In this document: positions 16,330 through 25,089 of the stretch, one piece after another
How positions within the stretch are numbered: the stretch's first letter is position 1
Layout of the letters: each line of letters starts with the position of its first letter
Source: an uncultured Coriobacteriaceae bacterium
Lineage (GTDB): Bacteria > Actinomycetota > Coriobacteriia > Coriobacteriales > Atopobiaceae
DNA: 64,000 nucleotides
Assembly (NCBI GenBank): GCA_902786015.1
Contig: CADAAU010000002.1
Location: forward strand, 246,296-310,295
Direction: 5' to 3'
Position numbers and translations under genes: made by a program
The notes under the pieces: generated by a model
What the model was told of the DNA's origin: nothing
Database searches by the model: none
What the model saw: only the letters and a program-made list of their open reading frames with translations

Positions 16330-17949
16330 ATGGGCACATACCTTGATCCGGGGAACAGCGGGTTCGTTCGAATGACGAGTGCTGGGTACGTAGATAAGAC
16401 GGGGCTGATTAGCCAGCTCAATCAGACAATCGGAACCGGCAAAAACCTTACCTGCATCAGTATGCCCCGTCGCTTCGGAAAGTCCTATGCCGCCCAGATG
16501 CTGTGCGCATATTACGATGTGAGCTGTGATTCTCGCGAGCTGTTTGCTGGCTACGAGATTGCGCATGATGCGAGCTTCGAGCATCACCTCAACAAGTACC
16601 ACGTCATAAGCCTTGATGTGACGAGTTTCGTCTCCGAGGCTGAGGTCGAGGGAACTCCGCTGTGCGAGGTGCCGGCGAGAATCTCGTTGGCGGTGCGACG
16701 CGAGGCCGCGGAGCTTTGCCCCGCATGTGGGGAGAAGGAGACTGCCACCGAGGCTCTCATAGCTCTCGCAAACGCAACTGGGTCAAAGGTCGTCTTCATC
16801 ATTGACGAGTGGGATGCGCTCATACGCGAGGCCACTCATGACGGAGAGGCGCAGAATCGCTATCTCAATCTGCTTCGCTCGTGGTTCAAGAACAACAGCT
16901 TCACTCCCAAGGTCGTCGCGGCTGCCTACATGACCGGAATCCTCCCGATAAAGAAGAACGGCTCACAGTCGGCGATTTCTGACTTCCGTGAGTATTCTGT
17001 ACTGGATCCGGGTAGCTTTGCCACATACGTTGGCTTTACCGAGCGAGAGGTTCGCGAGCTCTGCGAGGAGCGGGGCAGGAGCTTCGCGCGCATGCGGCGA
17101 TGGTACGACGGATACACCGTAGGGGATGCGCATTCGATGTACAACCCCTACTCCGTTATGCACGCGCTTGATTCGGGCAGATACAAATCCTACTGGAAGA
17201 AGACCTCGGCAGCTGATGCGCTGATGACCTATATCGACATGGGTCAGGACGGCCTGCAAGCAGACATTGCTCGGCTCATGGCCGGCGAGCAAGTCGAGAT
17301 AGAAACTGATTCCTTCCAGAACGATGTCGAGACGTTCACCTGTAAGGATGATGTCCTTACGCTCATGGTGCATCTAGGCTACCTCACGTACGAGGAGGTG
17401 CCGGATTTCTACGATGACGAAGACGAGGTGATGGCGGGTCTCTGCGGCATCCCGAACGAAGAGGTCCGCACGGAGTTCGATAACGTTCTGCGCCGCGCGA
17501 GGCATCCGGAGCTTGTCGCGCTGGTTCGCCGTTCTGACGAGCTGCTCAAGGACACGCTTGCTGGTAGGGAGGCGAAGGTTGCGAAGGCTATCCAAGAAGT
17601 GCACGACTCGGAGTATGCGCCGACTTTTTACAACAATGAGCAAAGCCTGAGGTATGTGGTGAAGATGGCATACCTCTCCTGCGTGGATCAGTATGCCAAG
17701 ATTGAGGAGCTACCCTCGGGTCACGGCTTGGCTGACGTCGTGTTCCTTCCCAAACGCAGGTCTGCCCTTCCCGCGATGGTCGTGGAACTGAAGTGGAAGG
17801 CATCGGCTGAGAGTGCGATTCAACAGATTCACGATAGGAACTACCCCAAAGCCTTGGAAGGGTTCGGCGGAGACATCGTGCTCGTCGGTGTGAACTACGA
17901 CACAAAGACGAAGGAACACAGCTGCAAGATAGAGCGACATTCAATGTAG
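16330..17949 (+). CDS. AAA-ATPase/PD-(D/E)XK protein (DUF1703-like)
   Basis: 539 residues from the ATG at 16330, with GAGGAGG upstream; the longer frame from 16249 overlaps the truncated fragment. The N-terminal ATPase domain has 'SMPRRFGKSYAAQML' (Walker A of the AAA-ATPase-like family, about residues 44) and 'VVFIIDEWDAL' (Walker B, about 155). The C-terminus has 'GLADVVFLP...MVVELKWK', the D...ExK core of a PD-(D/E)XK nuclease fold, then a Gln about 12 residues on. Such proteins are often multi-copy in host-associated anaerobes; their role is unproven, with defence or mobile-element functions suspected. A relative lies at 53015. Confidence 0.85.
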   Translation: MGTYLDPGNSGFVRMTSAGYVDKTGLISQLNQTIGTGKNLTCISMPRRFGKSYAAQMLCAYYDVSCDSRELFAGYEIAHDASFEHHLNKYHVISLDVTSFVSEAEVEGTPLCEVPARISLAVRREAAELCPACGEKETATEALIALANATGSKVVFIIDEWDALIREATHDGEAQNRYLNLLRSWFKNNSFTPKVVAAAYMTGILPIKKNGSQSAISDFREYSVLDPGSFATYVGFTEREVRELCEERGRSFARMRRWYDGYTVGDAHSMYNPYSVMHALDSGRYKSYWKKTSAADALMTYIDMGQDGLQADIARLMAGEQVEIETDSFQNDVETFTCKDDVLTLMVHLGYLTYEEVPDFYDDEDEVMAGLCGIPNEEVRTEFDNVLRRARHPELVALVRRSDELLKDTLAGREAKVAKAIQEVHDSEYAPTFYNNEQSLRYVVKMAYLSCVDQYAKIEELPSGHGLADVVFLPKRRSALPAMVVELKWKASAESAIQQIHDRNYPKALEGFGGDIVLVGVNYDTKTKEHSCKIERHSM

Positions 17950-18034
17950 CGAGATGGCTGTCTCGTATATCCATGACATCCTGCGCGTAGCCCATCCAGT
18001 TCAGAAGTCCGACGTTGAAAAAATGGGAGGCATC

Positions 18035-19627
18035 ATGAAACGGTTCAACACGACTGGCCTATGCGTTCCGCGCAAGCACTACATGGTAAACATCGACGAC
18101 CGGGTGGACCAGATTCGCGCCATGGTGGACGAGGGCGATTACTTCTCCATCAACAGGGGACGTCAGTATGGCAAGACCACGACGCTTGCGGCGCTCGAGC
18201 GCGCGCTGCAGGGCGACTACGGTGTGATTCGTCTGGATTTCCAGGCCATAAGCACCGCAGGTTTCAGCACTGAAGGTATGTTTGTAGGCGCGTTTTGTCG
18301 GATTCTGTGGCGCAAACGCGCGCGGCTGCAGATGCCCGTGCAGATTCAGGCGGATATAAAGGAGCTTACGCGCATCGACGAAGACAAGGCGTCGCTCGAC
18401 AAGCTATTCTTTGTGCTTGCCGACTGGTGCGAGGAGAGCGACAAGCCCCTCGTGCTCATTATCGACGAAGTGGACAGCGCCACCAACAACCAAGTTTTCT
18501 TGGACTTCCTGGCTCAGTTGCGTCTGCAATACCTGGAGCGAGCAGACTATCCCGATACTCCCGCTTTCCAGTCGGTCATTTTGGCGGGAGTCACCGACGT
18601 ACGCCATCTGTGCGCAAAGATTCGTGACGAAGACCAGCACAAGGTTAACAGCCCGTGGAACATTGCGGCCAACTTCGAGGTGAGCATGGAGTTTTCTGCG
18701 ACCGACATCGCCGGAATGATCACGGAATACGAGGTGGATCACAGCACGGACATGAACGTGGAAGGCATTGCACGACAAATCTACGACTACACGCATGGGT
18801 ATCCGTTCCTCGTGAGTCGCGTGTGCCAGATTATAGACGAGAAGCTCGTTGGTCACGGCTTCGCGAGTCGCGAGGAGGCGTGGTCGCAGCGGGGCGTGGA
18901 CGAGGCGGTGAGGCTGCTTCTCTCTGAGACGAACACACTTTTCGACTCGCTCATGGGCAAGCTACAGAACTATCCCGAACTGCGCGGAAAGCTACGGGCG
19001 ATGCTCATGCGCGGCGAGCAAGTTGCGTACGTGAGCTATGACAACGAACAGCAGCAGCTCCTCATGTACGGTTTTGCACGTGTCGAGCATAACAAGCTCG
19101 TGGTGGCGAACCGAGTGTTCGAGATGCTGCTCTACGTATCCTTCGTTGGCGAGAGCGAGGCGGACCCCGGTCTTAGAATCGCTGCAGGTGCCGACCAATC
19201 TCTCTTCATCGACGAGGATGGCGGACTCGACGTGCCCAAGATCATGGCGCACTTTATCCGCGATCACAATCGCATCCATGGCGACTCGGGGGAGCGGTTC
19301 CTTGAGGAAGAAGGGCGCGAGAGATTCCTCACGTACCTCTCGCCCATCATCAACGGGACCGGTACCTACAGCATAGAGGAGCAGACACGCGACCAGCGTC
19401 GCATGGACGTCGTGATTCATTGGCTAGGAAAGCGCTATGTCATAGAGCTGAAGATTTGGCGCGGAGAACGCTATCACACGGAAGGGGAGCGGCAGATCGA
19501 GGGCTACCTCGACTACTTCGGTCTCTCAGTGGGGTATTTGCTGAGTTTCGACTTCCGTCGCGCGAAGGAACCGGGTGTCGAGCGAGTGCAGCTGGGCGAG
19601 CGCGTGCTCTTTGAGGGCACGGTTTAA
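18035..19627 (+). CDS. AAA-like ATPase with C-terminal PD-(D/E)XK-type domain
   Basis: 530 residues from the ATG at 18035, 4 bp after GGGAGG; the frame from 17954 has no ribosome site. Residues about 35-60 hold 'INRGRQYGKTTTL' (Walker A variant), and 'LVLIIDEVDSA' (about 145) is Walker B. The C-terminal part 'RMDVVIHWLGKRYVIELKIWRG...GERQIEGYLDYFG' shows the D...ExK...Q pattern of a restriction-endonuclease-like fold. It differs from the 16330 protein in its N-terminal motif ('KRFNTTGLCVPRKHYMV') and seems to be a separate subfamily. A remnant of a second copy lies at 16236. Function is unknown. Confidence 0.83.
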   Translation: MKRFNTTGLCVPRKHYMVNIDDRVDQIRAMVDEGDYFSINRGRQYGKTTTLAALERALQGDYGVIRLDFQAISTAGFSTEGMFVGAFCRILWRKRARLQMPVQIQADIKELTRIDEDKASLDKLFFVLADWCEESDKPLVLIIDEVDSATNNQVFLDFLAQLRLQYLERADYPDTPAFQSVILAGVTDVRHLCAKIRDEDQHKVNSPWNIAANFEVSMEFSATDIAGMITEYEVDHSTDMNVEGIARQIYDYTHGYPFLVSRVCQIIDEKLVGHGFASREEAWSQRGVDEAVRLLLSETNTLFDSLMGKLQNYPELRGKLRAMLMRGEQVAYVSYDNEQQQLLMYGFARVEHNKLVVANRVFEMLLYVSFVGESEADPGLRIAAGADQSLFIDEDGGLDVPKIMAHFIRDHNRIHGDSGERFLEEEGRERFLTYLSPIINGTGTYSIEEQTRDQRRMDVVIHWLGKRYVIELKIWRGERYHTEGERQIEGYLDYFGLSVGYLLSFDFRRAKEPGVERVQLGERVLFEGTV

Positions 19628-19632
19628 GCTCG

Positions 19633-19779
19633 TCACACCTTTTCTTTAGGTCGCAATGTGACTCCCGCTATGTATGCCCTATTAAAGAACTCGAGCGACT
19701 CATCGTGCTTGGGATGGTCGCCCAAGTAGTTGTCGACCCATACGCACGAGTCAACGAGAATGCGCAAGGAATCATCCAC
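19633..19779 (-). pseudogene. Truncated VapC-type PIN toxin
   Basis: A GTG-started frame of 48 codons overlaps the end of the antitoxin frame by 8 bp. It reads 'LRILVDSCVWVDNYLGDHP', the N-terminal strand and first acidic residue of PIN ribonucleases. It stops after 'GVTLRPKEKV', where a full toxin needs about 130 residues and three more acidic residues. The 3' part is missing and the frame abuts the 3' end of the ATPase gene at 18035, so the gene is probably inactive. Confidence 0.65.
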
Positions 19780-20008
19780 GGCCGAGACCTCTCTCGCGCC
19801 AGCGCTCAATCAGAGAATCCTCCGCCATCTCATCGAACGACCGCTCCTCATTTGCTGGGTCAAGTGTGCGTCCTTCTAGGCCTGCATTGTGCAGAAACGT
19901 CGCATACAGCGTCTGTCCGAGCTCGACGGGGTTTTGGCTGGCGTCGTGATCGATTTTGTCAAAGACCGCATCAAGCAGTATTTCGAGCTGCTCACCTCTT
20001 TGTGCCAA
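19772..20008 (-). CDS. Putative antitoxin of a broken VapBC-like pair
   Basis: Up to 78 residues, starting at a TTG directly after an in-frame stop; no ribosome site is seen, so its own 5' end may also be damaged. The sequence is charged and helical ('QLEILLDAVFDKIDHD', 'ERSFDEMAEDSLIERWRERG'). The call rests mainly on its 8-bp overlap with the PIN fragment. No DNA-binding fold is obvious. Confidence 0.5.
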   Translation of the reverse strand: MAQRGEQLEILLDAVFDKIDHDASQNPVELGQTLYATFLHNAGLEGRTLDPANEERSFDEMAEDSLIERWRERGLGRG

Positions 20009-20213
20009 CTAATGACGCTCACGAGGGAGCTGCCCCGTAGGCACCGGATCTAAATGGTGATCCGTGCTGCTGCCTGTGGACGTAGCCGTCCATCAAGAAC
20101 GTATTGACGGTCCGAATCGCGCCACGAGACTCTACCACAAGCACATGGGATCTCGCAGCGCGTTCACGGCTTATATATTATCGCTCACGGGATTTGCAAA
20201 ACAAAAGCTTGAA
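20009..20213. other. Gap without a recognised gene before the adhE operator region
   Basis: Only short overlapping frames occur. The left part is the decayed toxin-antitoxin flank; from about 20160 it becomes AT-rich and leads into the adhE control region. Confidence 0.5.
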
Positions 20214-20283
20214 ATTGGTGAAACAACAGTATATTATCCAATCATGGTGTTGAAACGACAAGAAAGTGGCTTTGATACGAAAG
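20214..20283 (+). promoter_or_regulatory. adhE control region with three DeoR-type boxes
   Basis: It contains ATTGGTGAAACAACAG (20214-20229), GTGTTGAAACGACA (20247-20260, identical to the box at 12267) and CTTTGATACGAAA (20270-20283). All share the TGAAAC/TGATAC core seen at the mannitol PTS/dehydrogenase promoters. The last box is 40 bp before the start codon. Confidence 0.6.
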
Positions 20284-20322
20284 TGACGACTTCGTATCGC
20301 ATCACAGAAGGAGGATTTATCG

Positions 20323-22968
20323 ATGGCTGAAGAGACCAAGACAGTCTTTGACGATGGACCAGCCCTCGTCGTGCGCAGCGACGAAGAGTTGACGGAGAAG
20401 CTCGCACTCATGCGTGAGGCCCAGGCCAAGTTTGCAACCTACACGCAGGAGCAGGTTGACAAGATTTTTTACGAGGCGGCCATGGCTGCCAACAAGGCGC
20501 GCATCCCCCTGGCCGAGATGGCCGTTGAGGAGACGGGCATGGGAGTTCTGGAGGACAAAGTCATAAAGAACCACTATGCCTCCGAGTACATCTACAACGC
20601 CTACAAGCATACCAAGACCTGTGGCGTCATTGACGAGGACAAGGCGGGCGGCATCAAGCGCGTGGCCGAGCCCATCGGCGTCATTGGTGCGGTGATTCCC
20701 ACCACTAACCCCACCTCCACAGCCATCTTCAAATGCCTCATCGCACTCAAGACCCGCAATGCCATCATGATCTCTCCGCATCCGCGCGCAAAAAAGTGCA
20801 CCGCCGAGGCGGCACGCGTGGTGCTCGATGCCGCCGTTGCCGCTGGCGCTCCCGAGCATATCATCGGTTGGATCGAAGCACTCTCGCTCGAGAACACCAA
20901 CACGCTCATGGCCGAGTCCGACATCATCCTCGCTACCGGTGGTCCTGGCATGGTGAAGGCCGCCTACAGCTCCGGCACGCCGGCACTTGGTGTTGGCGCG
21001 GGCAACACGCCGGTCATCATCGACGATACGGCTGACGTTATCAACGCCGTCAACTCCATCATCCACTCCAAGACCTTCGACAACGGCATGATCTGCGCCT
21101 CCGAGCAGTCCGTCACCGTGGTGGGCGACGAGGCCTACGCTCAGGCCAAGGCCGAGTTCGAGCGTCGTGGTTGCTACTTCCTCAATCCCGAGGAGCTCGA
21201 CAAGGTGCGCAAGACCATCATCATCAACGGGCGACTCAACGCAAAGATCGTCGGTCAGAAGGCCGCGACCATTGCAGATCTTGCCGGCATCGAGGTTCCG
21301 CAGGCCACAAAGATCCTCATCGGTGAGGTCGAGTCGGTTGACATCAGCGAGGAATTTGCGCACGAGAAGCTTAGCCCCGTCCTTGCTATGTACCATGCGG
21401 CCGACTTCGAGGAGGCAATCGCCAAGGCTGAGCGTCTAGTTGCTGACGGCGGCTATGGCCACACGAGCTCGCTCTACATTGACGTGAACGAGGCCGAGAA
21501 GATCCAGCGTCACTACGAGGCCATGAAGACCTGCCGCATCCTCATCAACACGCCCTCCAGCCATGGCGGCATCGGTGACCTGTACAACTTCCAGCTCGCT
21601 CCGTCCCTCACACTGGGCTGCGGCTCCTGGGGCGGCAACTCCGTGAGCGAGAACGTGGGCGTCAAGCACCTTATCAACATCAAGACAGTGGCAGAGAGGC
21701 GAGAGAACATGCTGTGGTTCCGTACCCCTGACAAGGTCTACTTCAAGAAGGGCTGCATGTCGCTGGCCCTCGGTGAGCTCGGTACGATGGGCAAGAAGCG
21801 CGCCTTCATCGTGACCGACCAGTTCCTGTACAAGAGTGGCTTCACCAAGTCCATCGAGGCCAGGCTCGACGAGATGAGCATCGTCCACAGCTCGTTCTGG
21901 GACGTAGAGCCCGATCCCAAGCTGCATAACGCACAGGAGGGCGTGCGACAGCTCAAGGCCTTCGAGCCCGATACCATCATTGCGGTGGGCGGCGGCTCGG
22001 CCATGGATGCTGCGAAGATCATGTGGCTCATGTACGAGCATCCCGAGGCCAAGTTCGAAGACATGGCCATGGACTTCATGGACATCCGCAAGCGCATCTT
22101 TGAGTATCCCGAACTGGGTTCGCAGTGCTACTTCGTGGCCATCCCGACGAGCTCCGGCACCGGCTCCGAGGTCACACCGTTCGCGATCATCACTGAGGCC
22201 GAGACCGGCATCAAGTGGCCGCTCGCTGACTACGTCCTCATGCCCAACATGGCCATCGTCGACACCGACAACATGATGAGCCAGCCCAAGGGTCTCACCT
22301 CGGCATCCGGTGTGGACGTCCTCACCCATGCGCTCGAGGCGTACGTCTCGATTATGGCGAGCGACTACACCAATCCGCTTGCGCTTGAGGCTGGCCGCCT
22401 GGTGTTCACATACCTCGCCCGCGCCTACGACGATCCCAATGACGTGGAGGCCCGCGACCACATGGCCAACGCGAGCTGCCTCGCCGGCATGGCCTTCGCC
22501 AACGCCTTCCTCGGCGTCAACCACTCCATGGCGCACAAGCTCGGCGCCTTCCACCACATCCCACACGGCTGGGCCAACGCCGTCATCCTCACGCGCGTCA
22601 TGCGTTACAATGCGGCCGAGCGTCCCACCAAGATGGGCACCTTCAGCCAGTATCAGCATCCGCAGGCCAAGGAGCGCTATACTCGCTTCGCTCGCTACTG
22701 TGGCTTTACGGGCGCCGACGACGATGAGGTGTTCGAGAACTTCATTACCGGCATCGAGGAACTCAAGGCTCACGTTGGTGTCAAACCGACCATCAAGGAC
22801 TTTGGCGTGGACGAGCAGTACTTCCTCGATACGCTTGACGATATGAGCAAGCAGGCGTTCAATGACCAGTGCACCGGCGCCAACCCGCGCTACCCGCTCA
22901 TCAGCGAGATTCGCGAGCTGTATCTGGACGCTTACTACGATCGTCCCGCAAGCTCCTACGAGGATTAG
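20323..22968 (+). CDS. adhE: Bifunctional acetaldehyde-CoA/alcohol dehydrogenase
   Basis: 881 residues, the usual AdhE length, with a strong AAGGAGG before the ATG. The N-terminal aldehyde dehydrogenase half (about 1-450) has the catalytic cysteine in 'NGMICASEQSV'. The C-terminal iron-type alcohol dehydrogenase half (about 470-881) has 'GGGSAMDAAKIMW' and the metal-binding histidines in 'NHSMAHKLGAFHHIPHG'. It converts acetyl-CoA to ethanol, reoxidising two NADH, in anaerobic fermentation and typically forms spirosome filaments. A kinase gene follows 30 bp later. Boxes upstream tie it to the sugar-alcohol regulon, where extra reducing power from hexitols would need an ethanol sink. Confidence 0.97.
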   Translation: MAEETKTVFDDGPALVVRSDEELTEKLALMREAQAKFATYTQEQVDKIFYEAAMAANKARIPLAEMAVEETGMGVLEDKVIKNHYASEYIYNAYKHTKTCGVIDEDKAGGIKRVAEPIGVIGAVIPTTNPTSTAIFKCLIALKTRNAIMISPHPRAKKCTAEAARVVLDAAVAAGAPEHIIGWIEALSLENTNTLMAESDIILATGGPGMVKAAYSSGTPALGVGAGNTPVIIDDTADVINAVNSIIHSKTFDNGMICASEQSVTVVGDEAYAQAKAEFERRGCYFLNPEELDKVRKTIIINGRLNAKIVGQKAATIADLAGIEVPQATKILIGEVESVDISEEFAHEKLSPVLAMYHAADFEEAIAKAERLVADGGYGHTSSLYIDVNEAEKIQRHYEAMKTCRILINTPSSHGGIGDLYNFQLAPSLTLGCGSWGGNSVSENVGVKHLINIKTVAERRENMLWFRTPDKVYFKKGCMSLALGELGTMGKKRAFIVTDQFLYKSGFTKSIEARLDEMSIVHSSFWDVEPDPKLHNAQEGVRQLKAFEPDTIIAVGGGSAMDAAKIMWLMYEHPEAKFEDMAMDFMDIRKRIFEYPELGSQCYFVAIPTSSGTGSEVTPFAIITEAETGIKWPLADYVLMPNMAIVDTDNMMSQPKGLTSASGVDVLTHALEAYVSIMASDYTNPLALEAGRLVFTYLARAYDDPNDVEARDHMANASCLAGMAFANAFLGVNHSMAHKLGAFHHIPHGWANAVILTRVMRYNAAERPTKMGTFSQYQHPQAKERYTRFARYCGFTGADDDEVFENFITGIEELKAHVGVKPTIKDFGVDEQYFLDTLDDMSKQAFNDQCTGANPRYPLISEIRELYLDAYYDRPASSYED

Positions 22969-22998
22969 TCGCAACGGCTCAGAAAGGAAAGAATCGCT

Positions 22999-23763
22999 AT
23001 GAAGCTTCCCAAGGACAAAACAGCCATCGTCACGCGTCACAACAAGGTGGTCTACGATTGCGACGACACGGTGGCAAAGGTCTTCAACGCCACCAAGCCC
23101 TCGTCCGACATCGTAAACGAGGCGCTCAACCTCACGCGCGCCGAGCAGGCTGGCATCGACGTGCCCGCGCTCATTGAGGTGGGAAAGACCGGCAACAACT
23201 GGGCCATCCTGACCGAGAAGGTCGAGGGCAAGACGCTGCGTCAGCTCATGAACGAAGCTCCCGAGAAGTCCGAGGAGTACCTAACGCAGCTCATCGAGCT
23301 CGAACTCTCGGTGCACGCACATCGCGCGCCCCTCATGAACCGCCAGAAGGACAAGTATGCTCGCATGATCGCGGACGCGTCGGACATCATTACCGAGGCC
23401 CAGCGCTACGAGCTGCTCATGCGCCTGGATGGCATGCCAAACCACACCAAGCTCTGCCACGGCGACTTCGTGCCTTCCAACGTCATCGTGCGCGAGGACG
23501 GCAGCATGTGCGTATGCGACTGGGCGCATGCCACGCAGGGCAACGGCGGTGCGGACTGCGCCATCACTTACCTGCACCTCATGCTCAACGGTGAGGAAGA
23601 GAACGCACAGAGCTACCTGCGTCTCTACTGTGAGCGCCAGGGTTGCACGGTCAACTACGTGCAGGGTTGGATGTCCATCGTCGCGGCAGCCGAGCTCGCT
23701 CGCGGTCGCGTGGCCGAGCATGACTACTTGCTCTCAATGGTGGACGTTGTCGACTACGTGTAA
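22999..23763 (+). CDS. APH/choline-kinase-like small-molecule phosphotransferase
   Basis: 254 residues; AGAAAGGAAAG precedes the ATG. Protein-kinase-like fold of the aminoglycoside phosphotransferase family: 'CHGDFVPSNVIV' is the Brenner-type catalytic loop (about residues 153-164) and 'VCDWAHA' the metal-binding motif (about 173). The gene is only 30 bp behind adhE and ends at a strong hairpin, so it is probably co-transcribed. The substrate is unknown; a metabolite kinase is more likely than antibiotic resistance given the setting. Confidence 0.8.
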   Translation: MKLPKDKTAIVTRHNKVVYDCDDTVAKVFNATKPSSDIVNEALNLTRAEQAGIDVPALIEVGKTGNNWAILTEKVEGKTLRQLMNEAPEKSEEYLTQLIELELSVHAHRAPLMNRQKDKYARMIADASDIITEAQRYELLMRLDGMPNHTKLCHGDFVPSNVIVREDGSMCVCDWAHATQGNGGADCAITYLHLMLNGEEENAQSYLRLYCERQGCTVNYVQGWMSIVAAAELARGRVAEHDYLLSMVDVVDYV

Positions 23764-23785
23764 GGTCACGCATATTTGAATGCTA

Positions 23786-23818
23786 AGGCGCGCAGGGTCA
23801 GCATGGCCCTGCGCGCCT
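23786..23818 (+). terminator. Terminator hairpin after the adhE-kinase pair
   Basis: A perfect 12-bp stem AGGCGCGCAGGG/CCCTGCGCGCCT with a 9-nt loop lies 23 bp after the stop. No clear T-run follows. Confidence 0.55.
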
Positions 23819-23850
23819 CGGTATACCGCCACTGGCTTCAGGTTGGCCTT

Positions 23851-23866
23851 CACTCAATTTGGGTAT
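23851..23866 (+). repeat. Solo arm related to the 159-bp palindrome
   Basis: ACTCAATTTGGGTATA resembles the ATTTGGGTACA arms of the palindromes at 25090 and 49157. It lies about 40-65 bp before the next gene's start. Confidence 0.4.
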
Positions 23867-23901
23867 ATATAGATTTCGCGATCTCTTGGTCAATCCCAAA
23901 G

Positions 23902-25041
23902 ATGGGTGGTGGTTCGATGGGTGTAACGCTTTCGTTTGACTCGGCACTCTGGGTGACCCGGCTCCTTCGTTGCGAGGGTCACAGCATCTTGGAGATGAAT
24001 ACCGAAGACCTCAAGAGACCTTCCACGTGGGAGGGAAAGCGGTGGTCGTTGAAGGAGTTTACGAGCGAGAAGTGGAAGTGGCAAACGCCCAGCATACAGA
24101 ATCCCCTGAAAGTTCTTGTGCCGAGTCACGCTGATCGCATCCGGATGGAGACGGTAGAGAGCCGTATTTGCGCACGTAAGCTGCCGTCCGGATCGATTAT
24201 CTGGCTGGACGAGGTGTCGTCGATGGTCAGCCCCGAGCTTCTTTTCTATCAGATGTCAACTGTCTTACCGATTCACCTGCTCGTCATACTCGGCCACGAA
24301 TTGTGTGGTCACTTTTCTTTGGCGCCCTCTGGGCTTGGAGGCAACAAGGCGAGCATGATTATTCCGTCAGCCACCAGTGTCGAGCGCATAAAAAGTTACC
24401 TCGACTCCCTTTGTGGCTCTCGAGGCGCTAAACACGCACGTCTCGCCCTTTGCTATGTTGCAAACAGCGCGCTTTCGTATCCCGAAGCCCTGCTATCGGC
24501 CGTATGCTCATTTCCTTGCGAGTTGCACGGCTATGGGTTGGGATCTGTCACTTTGAATGAGCGAGTAATCATTTCGGACGGGACCCGGATGAGTTTGAGG
24601 AAGCAGAATCGATATCCGGACCTGATGTTTTCCTTTGCGCCGGTTGGAATTAACTATGAAGGAGAGGGACACTTGGACCTTAGGGGACTGATGGAGATCG
24701 TTCGATTGACGCAGCGTGCCGAAGGGGATGAAGCCAAAGTCGCGGAGGCTGCCTTGTCCGAAAAGATCACCGATATTCGTACGAAATACGTTGATGACAT
24801 CCAACGGGACCGAGATTTGATTGCTCGAGGCCGCGTTGTTCTGCGAGCAACAAAGGAAGACCTTGCCGATGGCGAAAGTCTCGACATGTTGATACAACAG
24901 ATATTGGAAATCGCGCAATCGGTTTTTGGAATTGATACCAAAAAACAAATAGAAATGCTGGACGATACCGATTCGCGACGAGATCGACACCAGCTCATAC
25001 ATTCCCTACTGCAATTTGGCACCAATCCGAGCTCTTTTTGA
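23902..25041 (+). CDS. Unknown protein with probable Vsr/DUF559-like nuclease end
   Basis: About 379 residues from the ATG at 23902; the ATG at 23917 is equally possible and neither has a strong ribosome site. The open frame to 23776 runs into the upstream hairpin. The middle ('IHLLVILGHELCGHFSL', then 'NSALSYPEALLSAVCSFPCELHGYGLG') and the C-terminal 'YPDLMFSFAPVGINYEGEGHLD', 'KYVDDIQRDRDLIARGRVVLRATKEDL' follow the E-x-G-x-x-H, RD and R-x-T pattern of Vsr/DUF559 endonuclease-like proteins and AbiEi-like fusions. This is my reading of the motif order, not a search result. It is bracketed by a palindrome arm upstream and a full 159-bp palindrome 48 bp downstream. Confidence 0.6.
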   Translation: MGGGSMGVTLSFDSALWVTRLLRCEGHSILEMNTEDLKRPSTWEGKRWSLKEFTSEKWKWQTPSIQNPLKVLVPSHADRIRMETVESRICARKLPSGSIIWLDEVSSMVSPELLFYQMSTVLPIHLLVILGHELCGHFSLAPSGLGGNKASMIIPSATSVERIKSYLDSLCGSRGAKHARLALCYVANSALSYPEALLSAVCSFPCELHGYGLGSVTLNERVIISDGTRMSLRKQNRYPDLMFSFAPVGINYEGEGHLDLRGLMEIVRLTQRAEGDEAKVAEAALSEKITDIRTKYVDDIQRDRDLIARGRVVLRATKEDLADGESLDMLIQQILEIAQSVFGIDTKKQIEMLDDTDSRRDRHQLIHSLLQFGTNPSSF

Positions 25042-25089
25042 GTGCCGAAACTGAAATCAGCCTGTCAGTTTCTCCCGCTGTCGTGCCGT

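Noticed and set aside
21436..23040. Long reverse frame (534 codons) opposite adhE
   Set aside because: It is antisense to a fully convincing AdhE; its sequence is low in motif content and rich in shadow-type His/Val/Leu/Gly.
22999..23763. Aminoglycoside resistance gene
   Set aside because: The kinase fold is shared with APH enzymes, but placement directly behind adhE and the lack of resistance-gene context argue for a metabolite kinase.
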